A DNA stretch of 64,000 nt from Clostridium yunnanense (GTDB taxonomy: Bacteria; Bacillota; Clostridia; Clostridiales; Clostridiaceae), in NCBI RefSeq assembly GCF_016595795.1, contig NZ_JAENHN010000043.1:62001-126000 (forward strand). The letters are read 5' to 3'. A program made the translations under genes and the position numbers. The notes under the pieces were generated by a model, which worked only from the letters and a program-made list of their open reading frames with translations, did no database searches and was not told the DNA's origin. Positions 35,908 through 46,400 of this stretch are shown one piece after another (positions within the stretch are counted from its first letter, which is position 1; each line of letters opens with the position of its first letter).

Positions 35908-36372
35908 ATGGGATTATTTGATATTATAAAAAAAAGTACAAAAGAAAAGAAGGTTTTAGATAACTCTGCTATGTTATCAAATGCATTGCATGTCTTTCAG
36001 TTAAAAGATGTTGATATAGATGAAGAATTATTAAAAATAGCAGGTCACTCACAAGAAGTTGCGGAACAACTTTACTGGTTTTTCCCTTCAATATTATTTA
36101 ATACTATGTTCCCTGAGGTAAAAAATGTAAATGCTGAGGTTTACAAAGTAGTTTATAGTAATGGGGAAGAAAAGGATTTCTTATATGCTGATAACAAATT
36201 ATATAAGCAAATAAGTATCTATCTAAAATCAATCTATACAACTCTTGACCGAGATAGTATACTAAACATTTTAGCTCATAGTTCTGAATTTAATGCCGTT
36301 AATAACGCACTAAATGATGGCTCGAAGATTGAAGATTTAGTTGTCTGTACAGTATTTATGTCTAATGTATAG
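35908..36372 (+). CDS. Hypothetical protein, 154 aa
   Basis: No family recognised. Soluble, mixed alpha/beta, opening MGLFDIIKKSTKEKK; the middle has an acidic LKDVDIDEELLKIAGHS and a YSNGEEKDFLYADN hairpin. AGGAGAG precedes the ATG. Solitary gene. Confidence 0.65.
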   Translation: MGLFDIIKKSTKEKKVLDNSAMLSNALHVFQLKDVDIDEELLKIAGHSQEVAEQLYWFFPSILFNTMFPEVKNVNAEVYKVVYSNGEEKDFLYADNKLYKQISIYLKSIYTTLDRDSILNILAHSSEFNAVNNALNDGSKIEDLVVCTVFMSNV

Positions 36373-36614
36373 ATAATCCAGTTCTATCTATTAAAACCAA
36401 GTTATGCTTCTATAAATTATTAATGGTAATTGGATTGTAGAAGATACATTCTACTTGGAACTGGTTCAGCTTTATAAAGAGTTTCCTTATTTCATATCCT
36501 TAAATAATCTTGGAGCTGTTTAATAAATTTCATGTAATTTACTTATGGTATGGTTCACCACAACAGGTATAACGTAGACTTATTTAATACAAAGTAACGG
36601 ATTTAAACAAATGA
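36373..36614. other. Intergenic region without a gene
   Basis: Nothing supported apart from scattered short frames. Confidence 0.35.
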
Positions 36615-36646
36615 ATTATGGCACTCATAATGTTGAGTGCCATAAT
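36615..36646 (-). terminator. Terminator of the reductase gene
   Basis: Perfect 13-bp arms ATTATGGCACTCA / TGAGTGCCATAAT. Confidence 0.75.
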
Positions 36647-36672
36647 CTCGATAGTTACTAGCTATTCGTATA

Positions 36673-37242
36673 TTAATTTCCTGCAGGATGATAGCAGTGC
36701 CGAACAACACCTGAAGAAAATCTTTTAGTATTAATAAGCTTTAGATCTAATGTCTGCTTTATATCACTAAACAGAGGTTTTCCCTGTCCTAAAATGACAG
36801 GATGAATAGACAATCTATATTCATCAACAAGCCCTAGGTTTAAAAAGGTGGTTATAAGACTTGCCCCTCCATAAAGCCAAATTTCTTTACCTGGCTCACT
36901 CTTTATTTTTTTCACTTCTTCCATTATGTTGCAACTTATTAGCTTCGCCCCTGGATACTCATTAGTAGATGTTTTTGAAAACACATATTTTTTCTTACTA
37001 TGAACTAACTTCCAAATTTCTTTTTCAGCATCTGATATTCCATCTGCTGGAACATATTGTCCCCATAGTTCATAGCTTCTGCGTCCATATAAAATTGTAT
37101 CAATATCATTTAGGAAATCACTAAACCCCATGTCAGGATCCATAATACACCAATCTACTTCACCATTTGGTCCCTCGATGAATCCATCTAATGTCACCGC
37201 TAAATCTAAAATTATTCTTCTATTATTTCCATTATTCAACAT
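36673..37242 (-). CDS. Dihydrofolate-reductase-fold (RibD C-terminal) protein
   Basis: 189 residues. NADPH-binding pattern of RibD_C proteins: LDLAVTLDGFIEGPNGEVDW, DTILYGRRSYELWG and EIWLYGGASLITTFL. Usually reductases of small heterocycles or folate-like substrates; substrate unknown. GGAGG precedes the ATG. Confidence 0.88.
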   Translation of the reverse strand: MLNNGNNRRIILDLAVTLDGFIEGPNGEVDWCIMDPDMGFSDFLNDIDTILYGRRSYELWGQYVPADGISDAEKEIWKLVHSKKKYVFSKTSTNEYPGAKLISCNIMEEVKKIKSEPGKEIWLYGGASLITTFLNLGLVDEYRLSIHPVILGQGKPLFSDIKQTLDLKLINTKRFSSGVVRHCYHPAGN

Positions 37243-37453
37243 GACATTCAGCCTCCACTAAAAATGTTTTTTATTTTATCTACCTTTTATCATCCTCTTC
37301 TTCAAGCAAGACTCTTATAGTATCAATAAAATCTAAAGATATCAAGTAATTATCTTTATGATTTATTTAGGTTATGATATTATCCTGAAAACTATTAATT
37401 TTATTAAAGCTAGTCATAGAGCCACTTCAACAATACTTGAAGACTGCTTACGT

Positions 37454-38041
37454 TTAAGCTGTAAATATAGGCATCAAAATATTATCTATAATATCCTTAG
37501 CACTTTCTTCTGTGATCATACCATGTTGTATAATCTCGTTGATAATAAGGAGCGACGGTAGATTTAAGGCTTTTTCAGAAATAGTATCTATAGAAAGCGA
37601 AATCTCATTGCGCTGACTAGCCCTGGTTATAATAGTCTCAATGGATTTACGAATAGCATTTTCATTATTTATACCGTTAAATAAATCGTGAGCTACAGCA
37701 TTGGAAAACATATCTGAAATCAAGTCTCGCAGGTCATCAGGTTTTATGAGCTGAAAAATTGGATTTAAGCTTTTAAATAGCGCTATTAAGTCTTCCTTCA
37801 ATGAAACATGATCTCCTATCTCAAAACTTATGGATGGTGAATGCCTGCTTATAGCAGCAAAAATAAGATAACATTTTTGTGGCCAGCGCCTATAAATGGC
37901 ATTTTTATTGGTCTTTGAAGCACTAGCTACATCATCCATAGTCAATTTACCATATCCCTTTTCTTGAAACAGTAACCAAGCCTCATCTAAAATAGCATTT
38001 TCCAGCGTAACGCCTCGGCGTCTACTAACATTATCGTTCAC
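37454..38041 (-). CDS. TetR-family repressor of the adjacent ABC exporter
   Basis: 195 residues. N-terminal HTH (ILDEAWLLFQEKGYGKLTMDDVASASKTNKNAIYRRW) and a divergent ligand-binding helical domain. Start GTG at 38041 behind AGGAGG. It is the third gene of the operon 39671-37454, 12 bases after the permease, and most likely binds the 22-bp palindrome upstream at 39703-39724 to repress its own operon until a ligand appears. Confidence 0.88.
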   Translation of the reverse strand: MNDNVSRRRGVTLENAILDEAWLLFQEKGYGKLTMDDVASASKTNKNAIYRRWPQKCYLIFAAISRHSPSISFEIGDHVSLKEDLIALFKSLNPIFQLIKPDDLRDLISDMFSNAVAHDLFNGINNENAIRKSIETIITRASQRNEISLSIDTISEKALNLPSLLIINEIIQHGMITEESAKDIIDNILMPIFTA

Positions 38042-38053
38042 TTTGTTTTCCTC

Positions 38054-38752
38054 CTATTTTTGGTCAACATAATTCCACCATAATATAGTACCATAAACTC
38101 CAATCAAAACTATAATAGAAATTGACATTCTGCTGACTAAGGTAATTAGCTGAGGATTACTTAAATATATTCCTGGAATCGCCCATGGAATATATGGGCC
38201 TACAGACTTTGATCCAAAAACAACAGCCATAATTAGAGCCACAAAAGAAATACTAACAGGCGCAAGTACACCACGTACCATGCTCGCAATGAATGGGAAT
38301 AGGAAGCTTAGACCTATATTATAAAAGGTTGCGATGACCAATCGTTTTACAATATTTCCAACCAAATATGCATTAAAATCTGATAAATTAAAACAATACC
38401 CTAACACAAAAGTCACCATGAGCGCTATAACAGTTATAGCTACAAAGGTCAATTCTATAGCTAAAAACTTTGCAGTAACTAAACTTGTACGGGGAATTGG
38501 CAAGGCTAATAGATCTTTATAAGTTTGATCCTCATATTCCCTTCCAAATACCCAAGTGCTTAAAATACTGAAGCCTATAAGCCCAATTACAGTTGAATAC
38601 ATAAAAAAACTACCACTTAAAAATGCTTCCCAGGTTTTATCCTGCATATGAATGAATATTAAAAAAGTATAGAAGGTCAAAATATAGATTGGAATATGAC
38701 CTTTCATTATTTTATAAAGTTCTATTTTAATCATTGACCATAGCTGTTTCAT
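38054..38752 (-). CDS. ABC-2 type transporter permease
   Basis: 232 residues with six membrane segments and the cytoplasmic loop YEDQTYKDLLALPIPRTSLVTAKF typical of ABC-2 permeases. It overlaps the ATPase gene by 26 bases, so translation is coupled. Probably exports a drug or peptide. Confidence 0.88.
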   Translation of the reverse strand: MKQLWSMIKIELYKIMKGHIPIYILTFYTFLIFIHMQDKTWEAFLSGSFFMYSTVIGLIGFSILSTWVFGREYEDQTYKDLLALPIPRTSLVTAKFLAIELTFVAITVIALMVTFVLGYCFNLSDFNAYLVGNIVKRLVIATFYNIGLSFLFPFIASMVRGVLAPVSISFVALIMAVVFGSKSVGPYIPWAIPGIYLSNPQLITLVSRMSISIIVLIGVYGTILWWNYVDQK

Positions 38753-39671
38753 AAGTATGCATCTCCTTAATTGTTTTAAGAAAGAATTCTTCTAAGTTTT
38801 CCTTTACAGGCTGAAAAATCATAGGATTTAATTTCTGTTGCTCTAATTGATGCAATAAATCAGAATACTTATTAATTGGTACACCTGAAACAAGTATTTC
38901 TGACTCACTTACTGAAGTACACTGCAAATGTTTTGTAGTAAGGTAATCAGTAAGGTTTTTAACCGACTCGTCCACTTTTATATATAATTTGGATTGCCTG
39001 CATCCTTCAAATTCAGAAAAACTTAATTCCCTAAGTAAGCGTCCACTAGCCAGTATCCCGATACGATCAACCAGTTTTTCCATCTCATCTAGTAGATGGC
39101 TTGAAATAAAAATAGTAGTTCCGTTTTTAGCCATTGTTAATAAAGATTGTCGTACAGTCACAAGTCCCTCTGGATCTAGCCCGTTTGTGGGCTCGTCTAG
39201 CAAAAGAATCTTTGGTTTATGAATAAGTGCCTTTGCAAGTCCAACTTTTTGATTGTTTCCTAAGGAAAGATCTTTTACCTTAACCTTTAGGTATGTATCT
39301 AACAAAAGCTGCTGTGATATGTCATCAATTCGTCTCTTAATTTCCGAATTAGGGATGAGTCTTTGCTTTGCATATAATATGAGATTTTCTTCAACAGTAA
39401 AGTTTGGATAAGCATGTGGTGTTTCAATCAAGTACCCCACCTGATTCCAAAACTCAGAAGAAAGCTTTGAAATTGATTTTCCTGAATAATAAATTTCGCC
39501 TGATGTAGGTCGAATCATTTTTAGCAGCATGCGCATTGTTGTTGTCTTTCCAGCACCGTTTAACCCTAAAAAGCCGTATATTTCACCTTCATTAGCTGTC
39601 AGGTTAACATTAGAAACACTGTTTTTTAAGCCATAACACTTTGTTAAATCTTTAGTTTGAATTATTGCCAA
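38727..39671 (-). CDS. ABC transporter ATP-binding protein
   Basis: 314 residues: Walker A GLNGAGKTTTM, signature LSLGNNQKVGLAKA, Walker B ILLLDEPTNGLDPEG and switch HLLDEM. The C-terminal ~80 residues are a regulatory extension seen in BcrA-like exporters. TTG start at 39671. Operon with permease and TetR genes. Confidence 0.92.
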   Translation of the reverse strand: MAIIQTKDLTKCYGLKNSVSNVNLTANEGEIYGFLGLNGAGKTTTMRMLLKMIRPTSGEIYYSGKSISKLSSEFWNQVGYLIETPHAYPNFTVEENLILYAKQRLIPNSEIKRRIDDISQQLLLDTYLKVKVKDLSLGNNQKVGLAKALIHKPKILLLDEPTNGLDPEGLVTVRQSLLTMAKNGTTIFISSHLLDEMEKLVDRIGILASGRLLRELSFSEFEGCRQSKLYIKVDESVKNLTDYLTTKHLQCTSVSESEILVSGVPINKYSDLLHQLEQQKLNPMIFQPVKENLEEFFLKTIKEMHTYETAMVND

Positions 39672-39702
39672 ATGTAACTACCCCACTTTCATGCTCTATA
39701 TA

Positions 39703-39724
39703 TAAGGTACGCTCGTACCTTATG
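39703..39724. promoter_or_regulatory. Palindromic operator for the TetR-type repressor
   Basis: Perfect 10-bp arms ATAAGGTACG and CGTACCTTAT around CT, 32 bases before the ATPase start, in the position expected for a promoter-blocking operator. Confidence 0.75.
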
Positions 39725-39828
39725 TGAAGAGTATAGCACTGGATTTTTAAATATGCAACATGAATTTATTATTTTATGTCCTAAGGAAATATGTTGTTTA
39801 TATTTATGCATGTCTTTAGAATGTCACA

Positions 39829-39880
39829 AAAAGGTGCTGTTGCAAAAATAAAATAGTTAGTTTTGCAACAGCACCTTCTA
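39829..39880. terminator. Long hairpin
   Basis: Arms AAGGTGCTGTTGCAAAA / TTTTGCAACAGCACCTT with a 13-base loop. Probably bidirectional terminator or a small repeat. Confidence 0.5.
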
Positions 39881-39959
39881 TATTGTAATATATACTCACT
39901 ATCATTACAGAAAAATCTACTTCGGATTATTCCAGAAAAGAGAAGATGCGATAACATAG

Positions 39960-39998
39960 AAGGTGCTACCTAATTTATTTTAGGTGGCGCATTTTTGT
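39960..39998 (+). terminator. Hairpin with T run
   Basis: GGTGCTACCTAA / TTAGGTGGCGC followed by TTTTTG; its upstream gene is gone or unseen. Confidence 0.5.
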
Positions 39999-40078
39999 TT
40001 ATGACTTAAGTATGAGGTTGTCTTTAAAAAGATATAGATGTTATTATTAATAAGTAATGAGAATGACCTTAGGATGGT

Positions 40079-40273
40079 GATGACAATGGTTTTTGGGGAG
40101 AAGAATATATCCCTTATTCTTTAGTCTATCATGAAAAGGTTATAGCCAATGTTTTTGCTAACTTAATAGATTTTGATATAGATGGTACAAAGAAACATTA
40201 TGCTCAGATTGGCACAGTTATGACAGACCAAGATTATCGTGGTCAGGGATTAAGTCGTTATCTAGTATTTTAA
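40079..40273 (+). pseudogene. GNAT acetyltransferase fragment
   Basis: 64 codons without a start: DDNGFWGEEYIPYSLVYHEK ... AQIGTVMTDQDYRGQGLSRY then a stop. The RGQGLSRYL piece is the acetyl-CoA loop of GNAT enzymes; both ends of the gene are missing. Confidence 0.65.
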
Positions 40274-40296
40274 CTTATAAGAAAAGGAGAAAAAAT

Positions 40297-41283
40297 ATGG
40301 ATTATAATATTATAGCTAAAGAAATTCTTACATCATACTCTATTTCCGCTCCGGTAATTCAATTTATCAGACATAATGAAAATATTACTTTTAAAATAAC
40401 TGATGGAGTAAACAATAAGAATTATTTACTGCGTATACATAAACCTAGCACTGAAGGTCTATTTGGGCTACAACATACATTGGAAGGTATAAAATCTGAA
40501 ATTAAGATTCTACAAGAACTTAACCATAAAGGCTTACTTTATGCACAGAAGCCTATATCCAATAATCTCGGAGAGCATATAACTGAATACAAATTGGATA
40601 ATTTTAACCATCCTTGTTATGCCACAATTTTAGAGTGGATTGAGGGTTGTACTCTCACTCTTAAGGAGGATAATATTAAGGAAATCACTTTTACACTTGG
40701 ACAGAATCTTGCATTATTTCATAAATGTTTAAAAGATTTTAAACCGTCAAAAGACTTCATAAGACCAATATATGACGTTGATAGAATTGATACTGCTATT
40801 GAGGAACTAAAATATTGTGTTGAAGTTAATCTATTTAGTATGGAGCATTATGACATTATTAAAAGAGTGTTGATTTTAGTTAAGAATCAAATTAATGAGC
40901 TCAATTTAAGAGAAGATACATTCGGTATCATTCATGCAGACTTACAGCTGGGAAATATCGTAGTTAACAATGATAACCCATGTTTAATAGATTTAGGATT
41001 TTGTGGATTTGGATACTATTTATTCGATTTAGGCAGTGCTGCAACTATTTTCCCTAGTGAATTAAGACAAACCTTTTTACAAGGGTATTCATCTAAAGCT
41101 TCTTTTTCTTTTGAGGACCTAAAATATATAGAAGGACAAATATTTATGGATACTTTCATAAGTTATGTTTTATTTATGAGAGATAATGAGAGGAATTCCT
41201 GGATTAAAACTAGTGCATTAAAAATATGTGATACTCTTTGCAGAGATTTCTTAGAAGGCACGGAAGTATTCTATTCACTCTAA
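40297..41283 (+). CDS. Phosphotransferase of the APH / homoserine kinase II family
   Basis: 328 residues. N-terminal lobe NENITFKITDG..NYLLRIHKPS holds the ATP-site Lys/Arg, and the catalytic loop is GIIHADLQLGNIVV followed by PCLIDLGFCGFG (Brenner and DxG-like motifs). Similar proteins phosphorylate aminoglycosides, choline or homoserine; the substrate is not clear. AAAAGGAG precedes the ATG. Confidence 0.85.
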   Translation: MDYNIIAKEILTSYSISAPVIQFIRHNENITFKITDGVNNKNYLLRIHKPSTEGLFGLQHTLEGIKSEIKILQELNHKGLLYAQKPISNNLGEHITEYKLDNFNHPCYATILEWIEGCTLTLKEDNIKEITFTLGQNLALFHKCLKDFKPSKDFIRPIYDVDRIDTAIEELKYCVEVNLFSMEHYDIIKRVLILVKNQINELNLREDTFGIIHADLQLGNIVVNNDNPCLIDLGFCGFGYYLFDLGSAATIFPSELRQTFLQGYSSKASFSFEDLKYIEGQIFMDTFISYVLFMRDNERNSWIKTSALKICDTLCRDFLEGTEVFYSL

Positions 41284-41330
41284 TAACAAAAGTTTACACC
41301 TTCACACTTAACTTAATTAAAGTCTAACAA

Positions 41331-41380
41331 AACCCCACGGCAATATTTTTATATTAGCATGGGGTTAATTTTTATTTTTT
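41331..41380 (+). terminator. Terminator of the phosphotransferase gene
   Basis: Arms ACCCCA and TGGGGT with AT-rich loop and a long T-rich tail. Confidence 0.65.
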
Positions 41381-41491
41381 ATAAACCTACATCATTTGTA
41401 AGTTTAACAATATCAATTAATAACAAGCAACATCTAATTTTGGTAAAAGCCTCCGTTACTTATGATAGTCGAGTAGAGAAAGCCCTCACGG

Positions 41492-41525
41492 ACATCCGTA
41501 CGTGCCCAATTAAGGCATACGGCTC
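41492..41525 (-). ncRNA. Group II intron domain V
   Basis: On the minus strand a 34-base hairpin begins GAGCCGTATG and its second arm is CGTACGG; this is the canonical domain V shape with the AGC catalytic triad. Confidence 0.8.
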
Positions 41526-41548
41526 TTCATATCATTTTACAGAACTTG

Positions 41549-42850
41549 CTATCTATATACATTTACATAGATTTTAGGTTTTGGTAAGGAATTGTATTTC
41601 AAATACATTTTGAATTTTTCTAAATCAAAACTTCGCCTTTGGCTTCTACGGTTCAGCCACTTAAAAAGTGCTTTCTTTATTTCTAGGCAGAACTGACCTA
41701 TCATATATGAGTTGTCTGTAATTCCATAGTAGTGATAATGTCCCATAAGCTTTTGTTTTGTTAAATTAAATATCTCTCCTATACCAAATTTATTCCTTAC
41801 GGACTTAATCCATTGCTTAAACTCTTTAACTTTTACTCTAAATTTCTTTTTGCTTGTTTTCCTCTTTACTCTAAAGTATCCTCTTTTACTCTTTGCACAA
41901 TAATGTGTAAAACCAAGAAAATCAAATGTTTCGGCATTATTAAAACCCATCCGTTTCCTTGTTTCTACTGCAAATCTACCAAATAATATTAGTTTTGATT
42001 TAGTCTTTTCAACCTCAAGATTAAACTTATTTAACCTGTCCACTAATAATCTGCAGAATTGTCTCGCTTCGCTTTCGTACTGAAAGCAGCAAACAAAATC
42101 ATCTGCATATCTCGTTATTTCAGCTTGACCTTTAAAATCTCTTTTGATTATTTTCTCAAACCATAAATCTAAAGAGTAATACAAATATATGTTAGCTAGT
42201 GTTGGAGACACTATTGACCCTTGAGGTGTTCCAATTTCTGTTTCCATTAGAACACCATTATCCATCAATCCAGCTTTAAGGAACTTTTTAACAAGTCTTA
42301 TTATATTGGAGTCACCTATTCTTACTTCTAATAATTTAATCATCCAATCATGATTTACATTGTTGAAAAATCCCTTAATATCAGCATCAACTACATAATT
42401 TATTCTCCCATTTTCAATTACCTTATTCAGTGCTTTTATGGCACTATGGCAATTTCTTTTAGGTCTAAATCCATACGAGAAATCCTTAAAGTCAGCTTCA
42501 TATATAGATTGTAATATTTTATTTAAAGCCATTTGTACTAGCTTATCCTCATAAGAAGGAATGCCTAAAGGTCTAGTTTTCCCTTCTTCTTTGGGTATAA
42601 AAACTCGCTTTACAGCTTGCGGTTTATAACTTTGATTTTTCAATATTGCAACTAAATTTTCTATGTTATTATCTAGTTCTTTAGAATATTCTTGTTTTGT
42701 TACATCATCTATACCTGTAGCTTTATTTCCTAACAATTGCTTATGACATTTCAAAAGCATTTCTTTATTGATATAGTGGTATAATGATGTAAATTTTTCT
42801 TTTGGATTTAGTCTAGCAATTTCTGCTATCTTAAGTAATTTTGTTTCCAT
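41549..42850 (-). CDS. ltrA: Group II intron reverse transcriptase/maturase
   Basis: 433 residues. Reverse-transcriptase motifs run from KRVFIPKEEGKTRPLGIPSYEDK through GTPQGSIVSPTLANIYL to the catalytic RYADDFVCCF; a maturase (X) domain follows. There is no HNH endonuclease domain, so target-site cleavage must use another route. It splices the intron RNA and drives retrohoming. The protein appears intact. Confidence 0.93.
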   Translation of the reverse strand: METKLLKIAEIARLNPKEKFTSLYHYINKEMLLKCHKQLLGNKATGIDDVTKQEYSKELDNNIENLVAILKNQSYKPQAVKRVFIPKEEGKTRPLGIPSYEDKLVQMALNKILQSIYEADFKDFSYGFRPKRNCHSAIKALNKVIENGRINYVVDADIKGFFNNVNHDWMIKLLEVRIGDSNIIRLVKKFLKAGLMDNGVLMETEIGTPQGSIVSPTLANIYLYYSLDLWFEKIIKRDFKGQAEITRYADDFVCCFQYESEARQFCRLLVDRLNKFNLEVEKTKSKLILFGRFAVETRKRMGFNNAETFDFLGFTHYCAKSKRGYFRVKRKTSKKKFRVKVKEFKQWIKSVRNKFGIGEIFNLTKQKLMGHYHYYGITDNSYMIGQFCLEIKKALFKWLNRRSQRRSFDLEKFKMYLKYNSLPKPKIYVNVYR

Positions 42851-43440
42851 TAATTCATCTACTCCTGCGCGTAGTTAATGTTTCCTTAGTTAAGACAATA
42901 ATATGTAATCTCCTTCCCTCCTTTGGCGTTACCCACTATCATTGGTACTATGAGATTATCCGACTCCCTATCAACCTTTTAATATCCTCCCTTTTTATCG
43001 GTTATTTATTATACTCTCTTTTTTTTGAAAGTTGATAGGGTCTCCTGAGTTGCTGTGTAATCATTGTATAGCATGCTTGGCTCTTTGACCCCGAGGAAGT
43101 TGTAGTAAACTCGTCTTTATCGCTTACTATAATATTGCTTTCCAGAGAACCGACACCGTCAGCCTTCCCAAATTAATACTTATTACGAGGCTCATTCACA
43201 TTCAAGCCTACTACCTAACTGTCAACGCTTAAAATAAATAGTTACCTATTTATCTCCATGACTCGCTACTGAATGATTTGACTATATCTTTTCAGAGTGG
43301 GTTTTCACCACTTAAATTACACAACCTTGCTCAGCCGCACCGGTTCACTGTAGCCATTATAACGGCGTCATAACAAAAGAATTAGGTACTAAGCTTAGTC
43401 CCTTAATATCGTTTACTCTTTATGTGCATAATTTTATTAT

Positions 43441-46400
43441 TTAGGTAATTAAGTTATTTTTAAAGCGATAGCTCATAATATAATTAAACATTTCTTTACC
43501 TGATTCATAATTACTTACACTATACTTCTCAATAAATCCTTTTTCCAAGTCATTTAATGCTTTTGAAAAATTCAAATCAACTTCTACTAGACTATTTGCT
43601 TTTGCATGATTATCCTTATTTAATTGACTCATAAAAGCTTCAATAAATAAATCTATAACTTTATTTTTTATTTTTCCACTTAAGGAATATCCTTTTGTAA
43701 AATTATAAACATCTTCTAACACTTTTTTCCTTACTTTGTACTCGTTATATTCATTACTTGTTAAATCTTTTTTAAAGATATTATATTCATATATTCTATT
43801 TCCGTCATCATCTAGTTCATCATACATTTCTTCTATAATATCTCTGAACATTCGACTCTTTGAATTTTTCTTTATTTTTGAAACTTCTTCAGTTTCTTCT
43901 TTTTTATTCTCATCTAAACCAATATTTGTTCCTTCTGTATCATCAATTATTTCAAAATAATAAAGATACACTGTCTTTCCTAAAAAACTAGTGATCATAT
44001 TTATTAACGTAGATTCAATTACTTCTTTATTTTTCGGGAATAATTCTAGAAAATCTTCATTATCTTTTGTAACGACATCATTATATGCACTATAGAACAA
44101 ATGACTCCATATATGGTTAAACGTCCTAGAAAAACCAAGTTGTTCTTGATCTCTAATTCTTATAAAGTTTGCAGTAGCAGTTGCATTATGAACATTGTTA
44201 TAATCCCAATAATATACAGATGCTTTTTGAAATATTCTTAGTATCATCCTTTCAATTTTAAGCCTATTTTTATTTAAAATGTCTTCGGTATCATTAGCAT
44301 CAACAATTCCTAAACTACTATATTCCTTTCGAATTATTGATACTAACATCTTGCGAATATAAGAATAATTATTGTCATAGTAACCAAAATTTGACTCAAC
44401 CAACTCTTTAATCCCACAATATGGTACAAAATTATTTTTTAATACTAAGTATAAGTTATTTTTTCTTGAGTTACTACCTTTTATATTACTGATTAATTCT
44501 GCTTCTCCCTTATCAGATAAAATATACTGAATAGCTTTAGGACAATCATTTATATTTGATTTATTCCAATCAAGTTGTTGTATCTTACTGGTATCACTTT
44601 TATAATAAATATCAATTCCTGTAAAAATACAATAAAAAGGCGATTGTGGTATTACTTCAAACACAATAGGAAGAATATTTCTAAGCTCATCAGGTTTTCC
44701 AGAATCTAATTTTTTTAAATACAAGATATTGAAATCTTCAAATCTTATATTCTCAGCACGTTCATAACTTGCTATGTTATTCTGTAAAACTTCTTTAATA
44801 TTACTACTTCGTTCAACATGATCAAGTCCACATGTGTCTAAAAGTGTAATTTTGCCTATTTTAAGTTCACTTAATAATAATGCATATTCATTAGATATTC
44901 TATCTTTTATTTTTATTGAATTAACAAAACCAGTTAACGATCTACCATTGCTAACTTGCAAAAAATAAGTGAGTTTTTGTAATCCTTCACTTTCAATATC
45001 CTCTAGACTTATATCACAATAAATTATTCGTCTACCATTAATATTTTTTTCAGTAATAATATAATTATTTTTTATTTTTTCAAAAACCATCTCATATACA
45101 AAATTATATATGTCTTCAATAGTTCTCTCTAAAACTTCTAGTGTATTGATTTTAATACCTGTGAAATTTTCTATAACTCTATCAAATATAACATTTTCAT
45201 TTATATTGTCCGAAAACAGATAACTTACTTCTGATATATCAAAAAATCCTTCAGCTCTAAATAATATGTCTAAAAAGTTTTTATCTAAAAAATCAAAATT
45301 CGGAAATCTATCATAGCTATCCTTCTGTAAAATATCAAAAACTTCCACTTGGAAGTTATCAAATGAATATTTATCATTGCAATATTTAAATAATACTTCT
45401 ATTACCTCCTTATTTATATCTCTTTCATATGAATCCCATGCAACAACTAATCTTTTTTTAAATAAATCAAATAAACCTTCATCATCTATTTTTTGTTTGG
45501 AGTTAATAATATCTTCTTTATAAGAGCTTTTTAAACTTTCAATTTTAGTTCTATCGCAAAAATATTTAACATTATCAATTCCTACATTTTTTAAGAAATA
45601 TTTAATTGTTGCCAGATATATATCTGCCATTTTGACTTTAATATTAATATCCTCACCTTGCGGTAAAAAAATGTTCTCTATACTTTTCAATATATCTCCG
45701 GACGACTGCAACGGACAAGCTTTTAAAAAATAATAAAAATCTTTTATGTAATTTGATGTATCTATAATGTAATCTTTTTCTGTTAAATTAAAAATTTTCA
45801 TATAAACATATAACATTACCTTATCATAATTTAAAGTTTTTATACTATTTAGATATTCTTTTCTTGATAAAAATCTTACCGTTATTGTGGGATTATCGCA
45901 AAAAATACTATACTCGTATATTATATTGGTCCTTGTCGTTTGACCGTCATTAGTCACCTGTAGTTTATCACTACTATACGCAAAATCTTTTGCAAACGAT
46001 GATTTACCCGCACCACTGCTCCCTACTAAAAGTAATGAGGGATTATTCTGATATTTTTTTATTTTATCTTCTGTTCCATATATCCATTCTATAGTATATG
46101 AACTGTCACTCTCTTTTTTATATAATATACAGCTTGTTTCTCTTAATCGCTCAATAATATGTTTAATTTTTATGTAGTAAACCAATTTAAATGGATTTTC
46201 ACCACAATCTATATTAGAAACCGATTGATTCATTCCGACTAAATAAAACTTTTCACCTCTTTCAACATATACTGGACTCCCTGAGAAACCTTCCATAAGT
46301 TTTAAATCCTTTTTATTATTATACCAATGATAATCATCAGTAATTTGATATATTCCCATTTTATTATTTTCAGGAAAAATTTCTTTTGCAATCCCTTCTA

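Larger units (their letters stand above)
41465..43430 (-). mobile_element. Group II intron
   Basis: A reverse-transcriptase gene (41549-42850) is flanked on its 3' side by a recognisable domain V/VI and on its 5' side by ~580 bases of non-coding structured RNA (domains I-III). The boundaries are approximate: the 3' end lies near 41465 and the 5' end near 43430, just after the stop of the protease/P-loop gene. No clean 5' GUGYG could be fixed. Confidence 0.7.
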
